From Portunus trituberculatus (lineage: Eukaryota > Arthropoda > Malacostraca > Decapoda > Portunidae): DNA of 64,000 nucleotides. Shown here one piece after another: positions 1 through 16,934 of this stretch (its first letter is position 1; the number at the start of each line of letters is the position of its first letter). Below the pieces are notes generated by a model. It saw only the letters and a program-made list of their open reading frames with translations. It ran no database searches and had not been told where the DNA came from. The stretch covers positions 2,606,185 to 2,670,184 of the forward strand of contig NC_059257.1 of NCBI RefSeq assembly GCF_017591435.1. The letters are read 5' to 3'. The position numbers and the translations under genes were made by a program.

Positions 1-2730
<2,730 letters not shown>

Positions 2731-2809
2731 AGGCCTCTCGGGTGCCAATGCACCAGACAGCCTTACCTACCTATATGACGAATGCAGGGGAAAGTCTGCA
2801 TGATTCCTG

Positions 2810-3749
2810 TGTCCTGAGAGGGACGGGAGGGTCCTGTCACCCTATTTTTAACTTTGGGGGGTGGGGTGCCACTGGGGTGGTAGACATGGAGCCTGCCAGT
2901 TAGATCATTCCTAGGGTAAACCTGCGGAGGGTCCTATATGTGGGGTCCTGTAGCTTCCTAAGTCTCTCAGAAGATCAACGATTGCCTCGTGATGAGCTCA
3001 GTAGGCCGAGGGTGGATATGGTAGAACTCTGAGACAAGGAGGCCTAGCAGTGGCGAGACCAGTAGTAAGGATTTTACTTACTATTGGTTCGGCATGAGCA
3101 ATGGTCACTGTGTTAAAGGGGTAGCCATAGGCGTCCCAAGCAGACTGCAGCCGTCCGTTATAGAAGTTACTCATGTTGATGATGGTATAATGCGACTAAG
3201 GTTGAAGCACAGTCTAGGCTTCATGTTTGTTCTTGCAGTATACGCTCCTACCGAGGTGTGTGAAACTGAAGAGACGATGTTCTACGCCAAACTCGATTCT
3301 GTACTGGACCAGTGTCCCTATCGAGATGCACTTATTGTCGTGGACGACTTTAATGCTGTCACTGGCACTGAGAGAGCCAGCTACGAGCTATGTGTTAGTC
3401 CCCATGTCTCTGGTAGCAGGAATGGCAACAGCTGTATCCTTCTGAATCTTGCAAGATCCAGAAGATTGAGAATTGCAGGTTCTTGGTATTAGAGACCAGC
3501 GCTGCACCGCTGGACTTGGTATAGCAATACCGAAGTTATAACGAAGGAGATCGACCATATCGTTGTTAATACTCGTTGGAGGATTCTCAGGAACTGCAGG
3601 GCTTTTTGGAGTGTCAAATTCTTTGCGACTGATTGCAGGCTTGTTGGTGCTACACTCAAGCTTCATGTCAGGCCCAGAAAGCCTCGAAGATGTGGCCACA
3701 CTGTGTTTAATCTTGAGGAAATGAAGGACTTGACATGTGCCCAGGAGTT
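2810..3749 (+). pseudogene. RTE-1: endonuclease remnant of an RTE-like LINE (craniofacial development protein 2-like)
   Basis: The translation runs RRVLYVGSCSFLSLSED (about 2935), then SNGHCVKGVAIGVPSRLQPS (3097), AVYAPTEVCETEE, DALIVVDDFNAVTGTERASY and ARSRRLRIAGSWY. It continues after one TAG as RPALHRWTWYSN and TKEIDHIVVNTRWRI. These are the blocks of the apurinic-type endonuclease of RTE-like LINEs, which are often annotated as craniofacial development protein 2 in invertebrates. The acidic DDFNA and DHI motifs are present, but a stop at 3490-3492 and frame changes before 3094 make it inactive. No RT domain follows; the element is cut by the 3' end of LINE-A near 3750. Confidence 0.8.
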
Positions 3750-5012
3750 TTTTTTTTTCTTTTTATGTAGGGGAGAGAGCCAGCCAAGGGCAAAAAAAAA
3801 AAGAAAATATTAAAAAAAGGCCCACTTGATTGCTGGCTCTCTAGAAAGTGGTAAAGTGTCAGCCAAAATTGGGGAGCAAATGCCGCGATACCTCCCTTTT
3901 AAAAGAAGACAAGTTGTAGGAAGTCGGAAATCCATATGCAGGGAAGGAGTTCCGGAGTTTACCAGTGAAAGGAATAAATGATTTAGAGTACTGGTTAACT
4001 TGCGTTAGGGAATGGAGAGAATAGGGATGAGGGGAAGAAGAAATCCTTGTGCAGCGAGGCAGCAGGAGGGGAGGCATGCAGTTAGCAAGATCAGTGAAAA
4101 TAGCGATAAAAGATGGAAAGAGATGCAACATTTCGGCGGTGAGAAAGAGGCTGAAGACAGTTAGAGGAGGGGAGTTGATGGGACGAAAAGCTTTATATTC
4201 TACCCAATCTAGTAAAACTGTGTGACTGGAACCCTCCCAAACATGCGAAGAGTACTCCATACAAGGGGGGATAAGACCCTTGTACAGAGTTAGCAGTTGG
4301 AGGGGTGAGAAAAACTGGTGGAGACGCCTCAGAACACCTAACTTTGCTGTTTTAGCAAGAAGTGAAATGTTAAGTTTCCAGTTAAGATTGTGAGCAAAGA
4401 ACAGAGGATATTCATTGTGGAAGAGGGAGACAGTTAAGTGTCATTGAAGAAGAGACGATAATTGTCTGGAAGGTTGTGTGTGTCAAGTTGATAGATGGAG
4501 GAATTGAGTTTTTGAGGCATTGAAAACTACTAGATTTTCTCTGCCCCAATCAGAAATCTTAGAAAGAGGTCAGGCGTTCTGTGGCGTCCCTGCGTGATCT
4601 GTTGACTTACTGAAGGGTTGGTCGTCTCTGAACGGACGTGGAAAGATGTAGGGTGGTATCATCAGCGTAGGAGTGAATAGGACAAGAGGTTTGGCTAAGA
4701 AGGTCATTAATGAATAATAGAAAGAGAGTGAATTACAGGACAGAACCCTGAGGAACAACACTATTGATAAATTTAGGAGAAGAGAAAGATAGAAGCGTAG
4801 GAGGGCAGTTTTGAAATCAAAGCTTTATGCCAGACTCTATCAAAAGCTTTTGATATGTCTAACGCTACAGCAAAAGTTTCACCGAAATATCTAAAAGAGG
4901 ATGACCAACATCGAGTTAGTAAGGAATGCCAGAAGCCATACTGGCGATCAAACAGAAGATTGTGAAGTGAAAAATGTTTGAAAATCTTCCTATTTAGGAT
5001 AGATTCAAAAAC
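3750..5012 (-). mobile_element. LINE-A copy 1, 3' half (RT thumb, C-terminus and 3' UTR)
   Basis: Reading the minus strand, the fragment starts in the RT palm with FESILNRKIFKH and LLFDRQYGFW (5012-4900). It passes through VALDISKAFDRVWHKALISK (about 4870-4800) and reaches the C-terminal block EYSSHVWEGSSHTVLLD, ANCMPPLLLPRCTR, QYSKSFIPFTGKL and SSFKREVSRHLLPN, which ends near 3862. The 3' UTR carries the cccacttgattgctggctct block and ends in an A-rich tail at 3750. Stops and frameshifts are frequent. The same element resumes at 9657 after an inserted LINE-B, so both parts were one insertion. No RNase H is visible, consistent with a CR1/Jockey-type clade; the exact clade is uncertain. Confidence 0.88.
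5005..5012. repeat. Target-site duplication of LINE-B copy A, left
   Basis: tcaaaaac at 5005-5012 is repeated at 9649-9656, immediately beyond the (ATCC)n tail of LINE-B copy A. Removing the insertion and one duplicate rejoins the LINE-A reading frame (SCLSK then VFESILNRK). Confidence 0.85.
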
Positions 5013-5446
5013 ATTCCCTCCCCTCAAATGAAACCGCCTTGTCGTGGTGGGGGGGCTTGCGTGCCCCTGTGACCTGGCGAGCTAGGCTAGAAGGGGCTTA
5101 GGTCCCCGCTCTGCCCTTTCAAGGGGGAGAGGGCTACCCATGCTGAGGGGCTAGACTAAATGGTTCCTACGTATGCCGCCAGTGGACCAGCGGAGCCACC
5201 CGCTGGAGGGATCGCCCAATAGGGGCCGTCCTGTGCTGGATGGTTGGGTGTCCAGGCTGGGATGCTTTGGGAGGGGGTTCTCAGCTCTTTCGTGGATAAA
5301 CATTCTGTATCATGTGGGACCTTTTTTTAAAACGATTGCTCCGCATGGGGACGAGGTACCCCGTCCACGGCAGCCAGCGCTCCTCCCATTGTAGTCCCAG
5401 TAGGTGGTTTCCTTGCCCTGGAGCCAATTTTTGTGTACTGTTTTTT

Positions 5447-7034
5447 ATGGGAAACACAAAAACATTCAGGTTCTCGTGAGGTGGCTGACCTGGCCCACGA
5501 GACGTCATCTTCAGGTCTGAGTGGAAGGAGGATTCCCTCCACAAGGGCCTCCCACAGCAGTCTCCTGTTCTGGGAGTTCTTCTGAGGACGCATTTCTGCT
5601 GCATATGACTCTTTTGATGGTAAATGTTAATCCATGATTTTCCTATCACGCCTTGCACTCTCTTCTCAAGGTGTATGGCACGGTTGTTCGCATTCGACTT
5701 GTTTATGATAAGGACTTTCCATCTAACCGCTTCTATGTGACTTTTCTGTCATGTGATGAAGCCCGTCTGGCTTATGAACATGTAGCATCTCTGCCCCTTG
5801 CCGGCTCTGCCTTTAAAACTGAATTTCTCCAGTCACGTAATATTTCAGGCAGTGACATCGATTACATCTCAAATGTTTTTGAAAACTGTTTAGAGAATTC
5901 GGTTCCAGAAGTCTGCCAGATCCTGCCTTCACGTTGGTTTGTGGCGTACTACAGAAATGGACGCGACAATTTCATCCATGCCTCCCGGTACCTGTCCAAA
6001 GAGATCGGCACGATTCCTGAGGGAAATCTCAAGAAATACGGTAAATGGGTGCTAGTGCGAGCTAAAGATATTACGCAAGCGAGGATGCTGCAACATCTCC
6101 CATGCCCTTCTGACAGCATGTTTGAGACTCATCCCACCTTTAATTATAGCAAAGGTTGTGTTTATTGTCAAGGTCTTTATGAATTTCCAGAAGAGGAAAT
6201 ACTAGCAATGTGTCCTAGCTCAGTCCAAAAGGTGACCAAGATGAGGAACTCCACCAACATGGTCCTTCTCACCTTCTTTGGTTCCACCCTCCCAGACCGT
6301 GTATATATCGGTCCTATTAATCTTAGGGTGAGGCGTTTTGTTTCTCGCCCTCTTCAGTTTTTCTCATGTTATGGGTACGGTCACAGTAAAAGCTCCTGCA
6401 AGGAGGTTTCCCGATATGGTAATTGCTCTGCACTAAACTCGCATTCTGAGGAGCATTGCAATGCTGCTGCATAGTGTTTCCATTCCGTAATGCTTACCAG
6501 GTACGTTCCAGGCCATGCCCCAGGTATTGCTTGGAGCAGGACATTTTACAGCTTGCTAACAGTCAATTCATCAGCCTTGGAAGGGCCCGACGCGAACTCC
6601 TGTACCGCCAGAAGGATGGTACTGGTGCGACATCCTATGCTTCATTGGCCGCTCGCTCTTCAGCTGAGTCCTCCAGGGACCGCTCTGCAATGGTAGCTCC
6701 AGTAGTTTCTGTCCAGCATTCTGTGACGCCCTCCGTCTCAGATTGGGCTTCTTGTGCTAAGGATGGTCTTAGCTTGGAGACGTCCGATGATATTGTCACA
6801 GCCGTCCCTCGTGGACCCACTATGTCGAAAAGTGCAGTCCAGCCTGACCCTCGTCCTCCGATGACCGGTAAAAGTGATGATGGTTTACATCACTCTCTGG
6901 TAGGCCGAAAGGCAGCGGTCCAACGACACGGCACATCACAACTCCCGGTGTCTTCTCGTCGGTTGATTATTTCTAGTCAGGTGAGTCACGGGCAGCCCCT
7001 TCAAAAGGCTCGCCCGTCCACTGCACCTAAATAG
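5447..7034 (+). pseudogene. LINE-B copy A ORF1 (gag-like RNA-binding protein), broken
   Basis: The equivalent of the copy B start codon is at 5447, but a frame change follows at once. The longest open part (5653-6474) encodes an RRM-like segment, HSLLKVYGTVVRIRLVYDKD and FYVTFLSCDEARLAYEHVAS, then RYLSKEIGTIPEGNLKKYG and a first zinc knuckle CYGYGHSKSSCK. The second knuckle has lost a cysteine (RYGNCSALNSHSEEHC) and the frame stops at 6472. The remainder (to STAPK, stop at 7032) is readable in another frame. In I-type LINEs ORF1 binds the element RNA; this one cannot. Confidence 0.85.
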
Positions 7035-7039
7035 TTATC

Positions 7040-9420
7040 TTCAAGCTTCTACAATGGAACTGTAGAAGCCGTAATGCTTCGCGCCTCGTGGGGGGAACTC
7101 TAGTTCTCCTGGCTATCGTGCCTTTTTTAGCACTCCTTTCCCCGAACAGGGCCACCACGGTGGCACAGCTATTCTAGTCCGTCAGGATATACCTGTTGTC
7201 CCGGTGCAACTCAACTCTCCCCTTCAGGTGGTTGCTGTTAAGGTCTTTATGGGACGATCCTACACCATTTGCAGTTTATATCTCCTCCTCGGCTTCCTGT
7301 CTCCAGGGGTGAGCTTGACGGCCTGGTGCGTCAGCTGACTCCGCCTTTTCTCTTGTTGGGAGATTTTAACGGCCGTCACCCATTGTGGGATGAAGGTGCT
7401 AGTAATCCTCGTGGGGTTTTAATCGGTTCTTTTATTGAGGATGAGGATTGGTTTTAAATTCTGGGATGTTACACATTTCCACAGTCCTACTGGGACTTTT
7501 ACAGCTATCGATCTTTCTCTGTGTACATCTAATTCTTTCCTTGATTTTAATTGGCGGGTCCTACCGGATTTACACGGTAGTGACCACTTTCCGATTTTAT
7601 TACAATCTGTGAACTCTGAGCCACAGTCCCGGCCCCCACGCTGGGTTTTAGACAAGGCAGATTGGCCTCGATTCACAGACCTTAGCTCTTTTATCCGTCC
7701 GCTGGCTGACTTTTCTACTTGTGCTGAGGCTGTTGATTATTTTACCGATTTTTACATTCAGCAGCGCTTCAGACAATCCCTAGGACGTCAGGTCGCTTTA
7801 CTAAGCGTCCCGTTCCTTGGTGGAACGCAGCATGCACTGCAGCTGTGAAAGAGAAACGGGCAGCTCTCTCTCGTCTCCGGCGACATCGTGGGGACCCGCA
7901 GTGCCTGGAAGCTTTTCGGCGCTGCCGAGCTCGGGCCCCGCGTTTTGAAAGAGGCACAAAGAGCCTCGTGGAAAGCCTATGTCTCTTCCATAAACGTCCG
8001 CACCCTCTTACGGATGTCTTCAACAAAGTCCGCCGAATTGCTGGGAAGTATTCTGCTCCTTCCCCACCAGTTTTGTTGTCTGCTGGGCGAACGGTGGCAG
8101 ACCCTAGGACTGTCGCCGACCTCTTCGCGGAGCACTTTGCCAGTGTTTCCCAGAGGCATCCTGCAGCCCCGGGCGCACGTCACCGCCAGAGAATGGAATC
8201 TCTCGGCATAAACTTTTCTTCCGCTGGAGGAGTCTTATAATGTCCCTTTCTCTGCTTCCGAGTTGCGGACTGCTTTGTCCCAGTGTCATGACTCTTCTCC
8301 TGGGCCAGATGATATTCCTTATGCCTTCTTGCGCCACATGTCTGACACTGCTTTTAACTTTTTTTAAATCTTTATAATATGATTTGGCATACCGGTGACT
8401 TTCCATCTTCTTGGGCTGTGGCAGTGGTTCTCCCATTTCCGAAGCCTGGGAAAGATAATCTCCAGGCTACGAACTACCGTCCTATATCTTTGACATCCTG
8501 CATTTGTAAAGTGTTAGAAAAGATGGTAAATGTAAGACTCATGTGGTACTTGGAGAGGGGAAGTACTTGTCATCGGTACAGTACGGCTTCCGAAAGATGA
8601 GGTCTACTACTGATGCTCTTTTATCCCTAGAGTCTTCCATTTGTGAGGCCTTCGCTAATCACCACCATCAAGTAACAGTCTTTTTGACCTGGAGAAGGCC
8701 TACGACACGGCTTGGTGTCATGGCATTTTACAGTCTTTGTTTAATTTTGGCCTTCGTGGCCACCTTCCTATTTTTATCCAGCAGTTTTTATCCAGACGTT
8801 TTTACGGGTTCGAGTGGGAGTGTTCTCTCGAGGCTACTGCTCTAAATGATGGTGTCCCACAGGAAGTATTCTTAGTGTTACACTATTCGCAGTCGCAATA
8901 AATGGTGTTATAGATACTCTACCAGATATCATTCACAGCTCCTTATACGTTGATGATTTATGTATTTCTTTTGCTGCTGCTAGGATGTCACTGATTGAGC
9001 GCAAGCTCCAACTGGCGATCAATAGGGTGTCCAGTTGGGCCAACATGAACGGTTTTCGATTCTCTACCTCGAAGACTGTAGTCATGGATTTTTGTCGCAA
9101 CCGTGGTGTCCATCCAGACCCTGATTTATACCTCGCCAATAGACGCCTCTCATGTGTGGAGGCGAGTCGATATCTTGGCCTTTTATTTGACAACTGTCAC
9201 CTGGGACTGCCTGGTGCCGCTTACGGTGCGGCACCTATTAGTGGAGTGCCCCAGTTTTTTTTTTTTTTTTTTTTTTTATACCATGTTATTTAAGACACCG
9301 CTACCTCTACCGCTGTCGCAGTAGAGATAGCGGTGTCTATTATATCTCAAAGGTCCTTGGGCCAGAGTGCCTGGCCCAAGGCCATGATGTTTTTAGGTTT
9401 TTGGGAGAGGCTGGCCTCCT
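7040..9420 (+). pseudogene. LINE-B copy A ORF2 (endonuclease-RT), broken
   Basis: Endonuclease blocks are readable: LLLGDFNGRHPLWDEGASNP (about 7360) and LPDLHGSDHFPILLQS (about 7563). RT blocks follow: NYRPISLTSCICKVLEKM (about 8475), YGFRKMRSTTDALLSLESS (8583) and a YVDD box near 8950 (LYVDDLCISF). The frame changes many times between 7840 and 8900. Near 9190 the sequence jumps from the RT connection domain straight to the C-terminal LTVRHLLVECP zinc-binding tail, so the thumb and RNase H are deleted. Non-functional. Confidence 0.85.
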
Positions 9421-9648
9421 TCCCTGTTTGTGAATTTTAGAATTTTATTTTATTTTACTATGTATTTTAATGCTTTATAAAGTTTTTTTTTTTTTTTTTT
9501 TGCTACATTTAATTATATTGTTTTTAATTGCTTTTAGTTATTTTATAAATTTTCTTTTAAGCCTTTTTGTCTTAATTAAAAAATAATGTAGCGGCGCTAA
9601 ATGACCTTCGCTGTTGCGGCACATAAACAAAATCCATCCATCCATCCA

Positions 9649-9656
9649 TCAAAAAC
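9649..9656. repeat. Target-site duplication of LINE-B copy A, right
   Basis: tcaaaaac, identical to 5005-5012, directly after the (ATCC)n tail. Confidence 0.85.
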
Positions 9657-10735
9657 TTTAGACAAGCAAGAGATTAAAACTATAGGCGTTAATTTGAGGG
9701 ATTGGAACGGTCACCCTTTTTTTGGAATAGGCTGTACAATGTAGGCAAACTTCCAGCAGGAAGGAAAGGTTGAAGTAAATAGACAAAGTTGAAAGAGTTT
9801 GGCCAGGCAAGGTGCAAGCACGGAAGCACAGTTTTTAAGAAGAATAGGAGGTACCTCATCAGGACTATAAGCCTTCCGAGGGTTTACGACAGCGAGGGCA
9901 TGGAAAACATCGTTATGAAGAATTTTAATTGTAGACATGAAATAGTCAAAGGGAGGAGGAGAGGGAGAGACAAGCCCAGAATCATCCAAGGTGGAGTTGC
10001 GAGCAAAAGTTTGAGAGAAGAGTTCTGCTTTAGAGACAGAAGGGATGGCAGTGGTGCCATCAGGATTAAATAAAGGAGGGAAAGATGAAGAAGAGAAGTT
10101 ATTTGAGATGCTTTTTGCTAGATGCCAGAAATCTCGAGGGGAGTTTGAGTTTGAAAGATTTTGGCATTTTCTATTTATGAAGGAATGTTTGGCAAGTTGT
10201 TAGAACAGACTTGGTATGATTCCGGGCAGAAATATAAAGTGCGTGAGATTCAGGAGATGGAAGGCTGAAGTACTTTTTTTGGGCAACCTCTATATCATGT
10301 AAAGCACGAGAACAGGCTGAGTTAAACCAAGGTTTAGAAGGTTTAGGTTAAGATAGAGAATGGGTCTCTGACACGGAAGCAGTAATCATTCCAGGGAAAA
10401 TCAGCATAATACCTCCTCAGGTCCCCACAACTGGCAGAGGCAAAACACTCTGCTTTGGGGGATCCTATGGAGGGATTGGAGAAATAGGACCAAGATACAG
10501 TAATGAGATTGTGATTGGAGGAGCCCAACAGAGATGAAAGGAAGACAGCATAAACAGAAGGATTAAAGGTGAGGAAGAGATCAAGAATGTTGGGCGTGTC
10601 CCCAAGACGGTCAGAAATACGGGTAGGGTGATGCACCAGTTACTCTAGGTCATGGGGTATAGCAAAGTTGAAGGCTAATTCACCAGGATGATCAGTGAAG
10701 GGAGATGAAAGCAATAGCTGGTGGTTTCCATTGTT
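9657..10735 (-). mobile_element. LINE-A copy 1, 5' half (endonuclease end to RT start)
   Basis: The minus-strand translation includes the endonuclease C-terminal part THPTRISDRLGDTPNILDL-like (10620-10560), GSSNHNLITVSWSYFSNPS (about 10520-10465) and GDLRRYYADFPWNDYCFRVR (about 10430-10370). The linker FINRKCQNLSNSN-type follows, then VNPRKAYSPDEVPPILLKNC (about 9880-9830) and IPKKG just before the insertion site. It is 5'-truncated in the endonuclease domain near 10735. It joins 3750-5012 if LINE-B copy A is removed. Many frameshifts. Confidence 0.85.
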
Positions 10736-13401
<2,666 letters not shown>

Positions 13402-13638
13402 TGTGTTTCACTGTTTCATTATTTTCGATCTTCGGATAGGCCTGCGACCCGGCACACACCACACACTGGGACAACAAGGTAACAACTCCTCGATTCACAT
13501 CCCGTACCTACTCACTGCTAGGTGAACAGGGGCTACACGTGAAAGGAGACACACCCAAATATCTCCACCCGGCCGGGAAATCGAACCCCGGTCCTCTGGC
13601 TTGTGAAGCCAGCGCTCTAACCACTGAGCTACCGGGTG
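13402..13638 (-). mobile_element. SINE-1, tRNA-derived head, copy 1
   Basis: Read on the minus strand, 13636-13568 folds as a tRNA-like head. It has an A box (agctcagtggttagagcg), a 5-bp anticodon stem ctggc/gccag around ttcacaa (anticodon CAC, valine-like), and a B box ggttcgattcc-type sequence. A body follows (atatttgggtgtgtctcc, tgttcacctagcagtgag), and the copy ends in a GT/CA repeat. As a SINE, its transcription would be by Pol III from the internal boxes. It lacks the gagctctgagctcgttccg segment found in the other copies, so it is a shorter subfamily or a deletion. Confidence 0.85.
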
Positions 13639-13644
13639 TGTAAT

Positions 13645-13860
13645 TCACTGTAATTCACTGTTTGATCACTGTTTGATCTGCTGCAGTCTCTGACGAGACA
13701 GAAAGACGTTACCCTACGGAACGAGCTCAGAGTTCATTATTTCCGATCTTGGGATAGGTCTGAGACCAGGCACACACCACACACCGGGACAACAAGGTCA
13801 CAACTCCTCGATTTACATCCCGAACCTACTCTCTGCTAGGTGAACAGGGGCTACACATCT
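13645..13860 (-). mobile_element. SINE-1, copy 2, head-less
   Basis: This is the same SINE body in tandem with copy 1, with the long 3' segment (ctgctgcagtctctgacgag at about 13680). It lacks the tRNA head: at the expected position it runs into a GT microsatellite (13863-13912). Confidence 0.85.

Positions 13861-13862
<2 letters not shown>

Positions 13863-13912
<50 letters not shown>
13863..13912. repeat. (GT)n microsatellite
   Basis: GT run of about 50 bp that replaces the head of SINE-1 copy 2. Confidence 0.97.
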
Positions 13913-13913
<1 letters not shown>

Positions 13914-13915
<2 letters not shown>

Positions 13916-14118
13916 TATGGCCTATAGCACCTGTAGGAAGAGTATGGGAAGCGTTGTTCAGCTTCCACCCATTAGAGGCGCAGGCAATTTAATTTATAGT
14001 GTTACCCATATTACGGCCCATGTCACCACCCAAGTATATTTTTGGCGTAAAGGCAATTACACCTCCACGTAGAACCTGGATATCATAGTGATATGTAGGT
14101 TACTTAAAACCACTCAAT
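13914..14118 (-). mobile_element. SINE-2 body fragment, head-less
   Basis: Shares gttatggcctatag, ggcgcaggcaattt, gtgttacccat, ggcaattacacctcca and atgtaggt in order with 15380-15690. The tRNA-like head present in that copy is missing here. Confidence 0.8.
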
Positions 14119-14585
14119 CAGTCAATCAAGGGAGGCATACGCCCGGGAGCGCGTCGCCTTGCCTACTATATGGTGCCACTCCAGGCGGTCACATGAGCCT
14201 CGCTAGTCTCCATGGAGGATCTCTTCCTGTGCCAAGTAACTCTCAACAAGAGACATCGATTTGCCGCAGCCATGAGTTGTGTGGACTTCCCCTTGACCTC
14301 CTCCATATCGGGTTATTCCTTTCGGAGACAACGTGATATGCAGGATCGTCTTCTAGGTAGCGTGCCACATACCCATATAGTCGCAGTTGGCGTTGACGGA
14401 CTATGCTGGTAATTGGCCTCGCATCAGTTTCACGGAGCAATCACTGATCCTGCGAAGGCATATAGTACCAAAGATATCTATTCACCTCTTTAGATCGGTG
14501 TTCAGCGCCCATGTATTACAGCCATAAAGTAAGGCAAATATTACCCGTGACCTGAAGATCCGAATCTTCGTCAATCTGCGCAGGA

Positions 14586-14587
<2 letters not shown>
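14119..14587 (-). pseudogene. LINE RT C-terminal remnant
   Basis: The minus strand encodes IFRSRVIFALLYGCNTWALN, then in another frame RETDARPITSIVRQRQLRLY, GYVARYLEDDPAYHVVSERN, NPIWRRSRGSPHNSWLRQID and, after a stop, ELLGTGRDPPWRLARL. This is the post-RT C-terminal region common to a LINE family of crustaceans. It is damaged by several stops and a frame change, and is bounded by SINE-2 and a (CT)n. Confidence 0.75.

Positions 14588-14671
<84 letters not shown>
14588..14671. repeat. (CT)n microsatellite
   Basis: 84-bp CT run at the end of the LINE remnant. Confidence 0.98.
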
Positions 14672-14673
<2 letters not shown>

Positions 14674-15379
14674 AAAATCCTTAAGAATGGACTACACTAT
14701 ACTTGGCTGTTCTTAAATCATAATGCTGACGTTTTAAAGAATTTCATGAATATTTAAAGTCAACATAGGTATAGTACACAAAAAGCAAACTTTACACGGC
14801 AGTAAATGAAATTAATTCCCTGATGGGCTAGAATTATGGGATCATAAGACACAAAGAAAGACATAAAAACTATGATAATATTAAGAATATTTACACTTGA
14901 AACTAAAAATAGATACACACAGAAGCCATGTAGTACTGTACACGGATGTGCAATTTAGCAATTTAAGTCAGATATATACATTAATTCGAAGGAAGCAATA
15001 ACTCTAAATATACCTATTAATATATTCATGAATAATTTTATAATAACATTGTGTGTTACCAGAATGAAATCACTATCCGGTAAGAGCAATAATTTTCTAG
15101 CGCGGTGTAAACCAAAAGTACCAAAAGTAAAGTTTTGTTGAAGCTCTTGTTTTCAGCCGGAAATAAGCACATGGCTTGAAAACATTTTCTAGATATGATA
15201 GTGATAGAATTGTTTGCTCCATTGGTTTAGGAAAAACTGGCTAGATTTTACAAGAAATCACTTTTTTTTTTTTTTTTCTATAACACGATTATGATGATGT
15301 CAATACTCTCAAAGTTTCATGGCAAAACTTTATTCCTAAATACGTTATAGTTATTTATTTATTTTTATTTATTTTTTTT
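14672..15379. other. AT-rich DNA, nothing recognised
   Basis: No open frame of note, RNA gene or known repeat was recognised. Confidence 0.6.
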
Positions 15380-15690
15380 CATGTTATGGCCTATAGCGCC
15401 TGTAGGTATATTTGAAGAGTATGAGAAGCGCTGTTCAGTTTCCATCCATTAGTGGCGCAGGCAATTTTATTTATAGTGTTACCCATGTTATGGCCTATAT
15501 CACCGAGCATCTTTGGTGTAAGGCAATTACACCTCCACTTCGAACATGGGTATGATGGTGACATGTAGGTAACTTCAAACTACTCGACAAATGATAAAGT
15601 TTAAAGGCAGTACATGGTGGATTTGAACCTACGTATAGACGTCTGCCCGATCCTACGCTCACCACCTTTCCACTACGCCACTGCTTCTAT
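15380..15690 (-). mobile_element. SINE-2, tRNA-derived head, full copy
   Basis: On the minus strand the element starts near 15688 with agcagtggcgtagtggaaag (A-box-like tggcgtagtgg) and a B box ggttcaaatcc about 45 nt later. The body (ggtgtaattgccttacacca) and a tail rich in aaataaataa follow. This is the standard layout of a tRNA-derived SINE. A headless relative lies at 13914-14118. Confidence 0.75.
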
Positions 15691-16270
15691 GATCGTGACC
15701 CTAATACACAAGTAATGCTTATATATTAATCATTCGACAATAATCTATATTACTTTCCTGCGGTAAAACTAAATAACTATTTTCTGGATGCTTTTGGCAT
15801 CCATAGAGTAACAGAAGATAATGAGCTAGCCTCGGGGAAGTTCCCAATTGTGTGGTTCACAGGCCTTAGTGCAACGTGGGTGCGTAGCACGTTTTGTCAC
15901 GTTTACAAGTCCTCCTTATATCTTCTTATATACTGTGGACTTCCCAGATAAAGCCCTTACGGCGGCAGGAGTAGAGAACCTTTTGTTGTTCTAAATATAA
16001 AAACGCAAGCAAACAAATCTGATTACCTTACTTTAATGTGTAGTTTAGATTCCCAATTAAATTAATTTCCTCTATATTAACACCAACCTCCAATTAGGTG
16101 AAAGAAACGCCAGGTAACTCTTCAAGTATGCTTACAAGCGCTATAGGCCATAAAATAAAAACAAGACTGATATTCGTGAGGCCATTTAATTTTTTAAAGG
16201 GTCTTCGTGAGCACTCACACTTAAATGTGATTATCTCGAAAGCGTATTTTCACTATTTAGAAGACCATAT
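15691..16270. other. Unassigned DNA
   Basis: AT-rich. A plus-strand open frame (16098-16493) runs through here into the Penelope remnant, but its product matches nothing I know, and the antisense strand explains its 3' half. Confidence 0.6.
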
Positions 16271-16535
16271 CTCTGTTATGCTTTATCCGATTTTAGTGAT
16301 TCTTGTTTTGCTACAAATCTTCATAGATGTGTCATCAATGTACCGGCAGTATATATTTGGCTTTTTTTGCTGTCTTGAAAACTTCCTCCTTGATGCAGCC
16401 CATGAAAAAAGTTTGTCAAAAGAACACCAAGAGAAGAACCCATGGCCACTCCGTCTACTTGGCGGTATTTGTTTTCACGGGAGGAGCAGATGAATGGTGC
16501 ATACCAGTAGTTCTCGCATTACGGCTTCTGGGATG
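16271..16535 (-). pseudogene. Penelope-like element RT fragment
   Basis: The minus strand encodes, across three frames, APFICSSRENKYRQVDGVAM, GSSLGVLLTNFFMGCIKEEV and YCRYIDDTSMKI. The order QVDGVAMG, then SSLGVLLTNFFMG, then YCRYIDD is the B-to-C motif region of Penelope-like reverse transcriptases, where YIDD is the catalytic box. At least two frameshifts are present and the GIY-YIG nuclease is absent, so this is an old fragment. Confidence 0.72.
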
Positions 16536-16934
16536 GAGATCACTGTCCTCATTTTCCAGATTTTTCAAATTTTTCAAAACTTAAATTTCTGTGTTCATTC
16601 AATCATTGGGAACAGGCTGTTATTTGGATCAGCAGAAGACTGCTGAAGATTAGTTCAAATATTTTCTATTATCGTTTAATATTAATATTCATGCATTTTC
16701 CCATTTCTTCATAATGATAGCACAATTAGCCTTTGCCCCCCTCCTAGTTGAGTTTTACTTTCTTCAATGAATTATGTTCTGTAAGTGTCATAAGAGTTGA
16801 TTGATTTTAGAAAGATTCAAACATCCAAATAACAATGTCTACATAAACATATAAGAAATTAAGCAAGGTTGAAGCCAAGGGTTGGGAGAAATATGCGTTA
16901 AACGCGTGGCCACTTGAAGGATTGCCTGCACCCT
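16536..16934. other. Unassigned DNA between the Penelope remnant and the minisatellite
   Basis: No gene or repeat recognised. Confidence 0.55.

Larger units (their letters stand above)
5013..9648 (+). mobile_element. LINE-B copy A (I-type LINE, internally deleted)
   Basis: The element begins with a C-rich start and the conserved 5' UTR block at 5028 (accgccttgtcgtggtgggg). ORF1 remnants follow (5447-7034), then ORF2 remnants with endonuclease and RT (7040-9200), and it ends in a short RNase H/C-terminal tail, aaacaaaatcc and (ATCC)n. Compared with copy B it lacks about 0.3 kb of ORF1 near 6667. It also lacks about 1.26 kb of ORF2 (the RT thumb and most of RNase H), with the junction near 9195-9215. 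A poly-T insertion sits at 9256-9277. It is inserted in LINE-A and bounded by tcaaaaac duplications, so it is younger than LINE-A copy 1. Confidence 0.9.
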
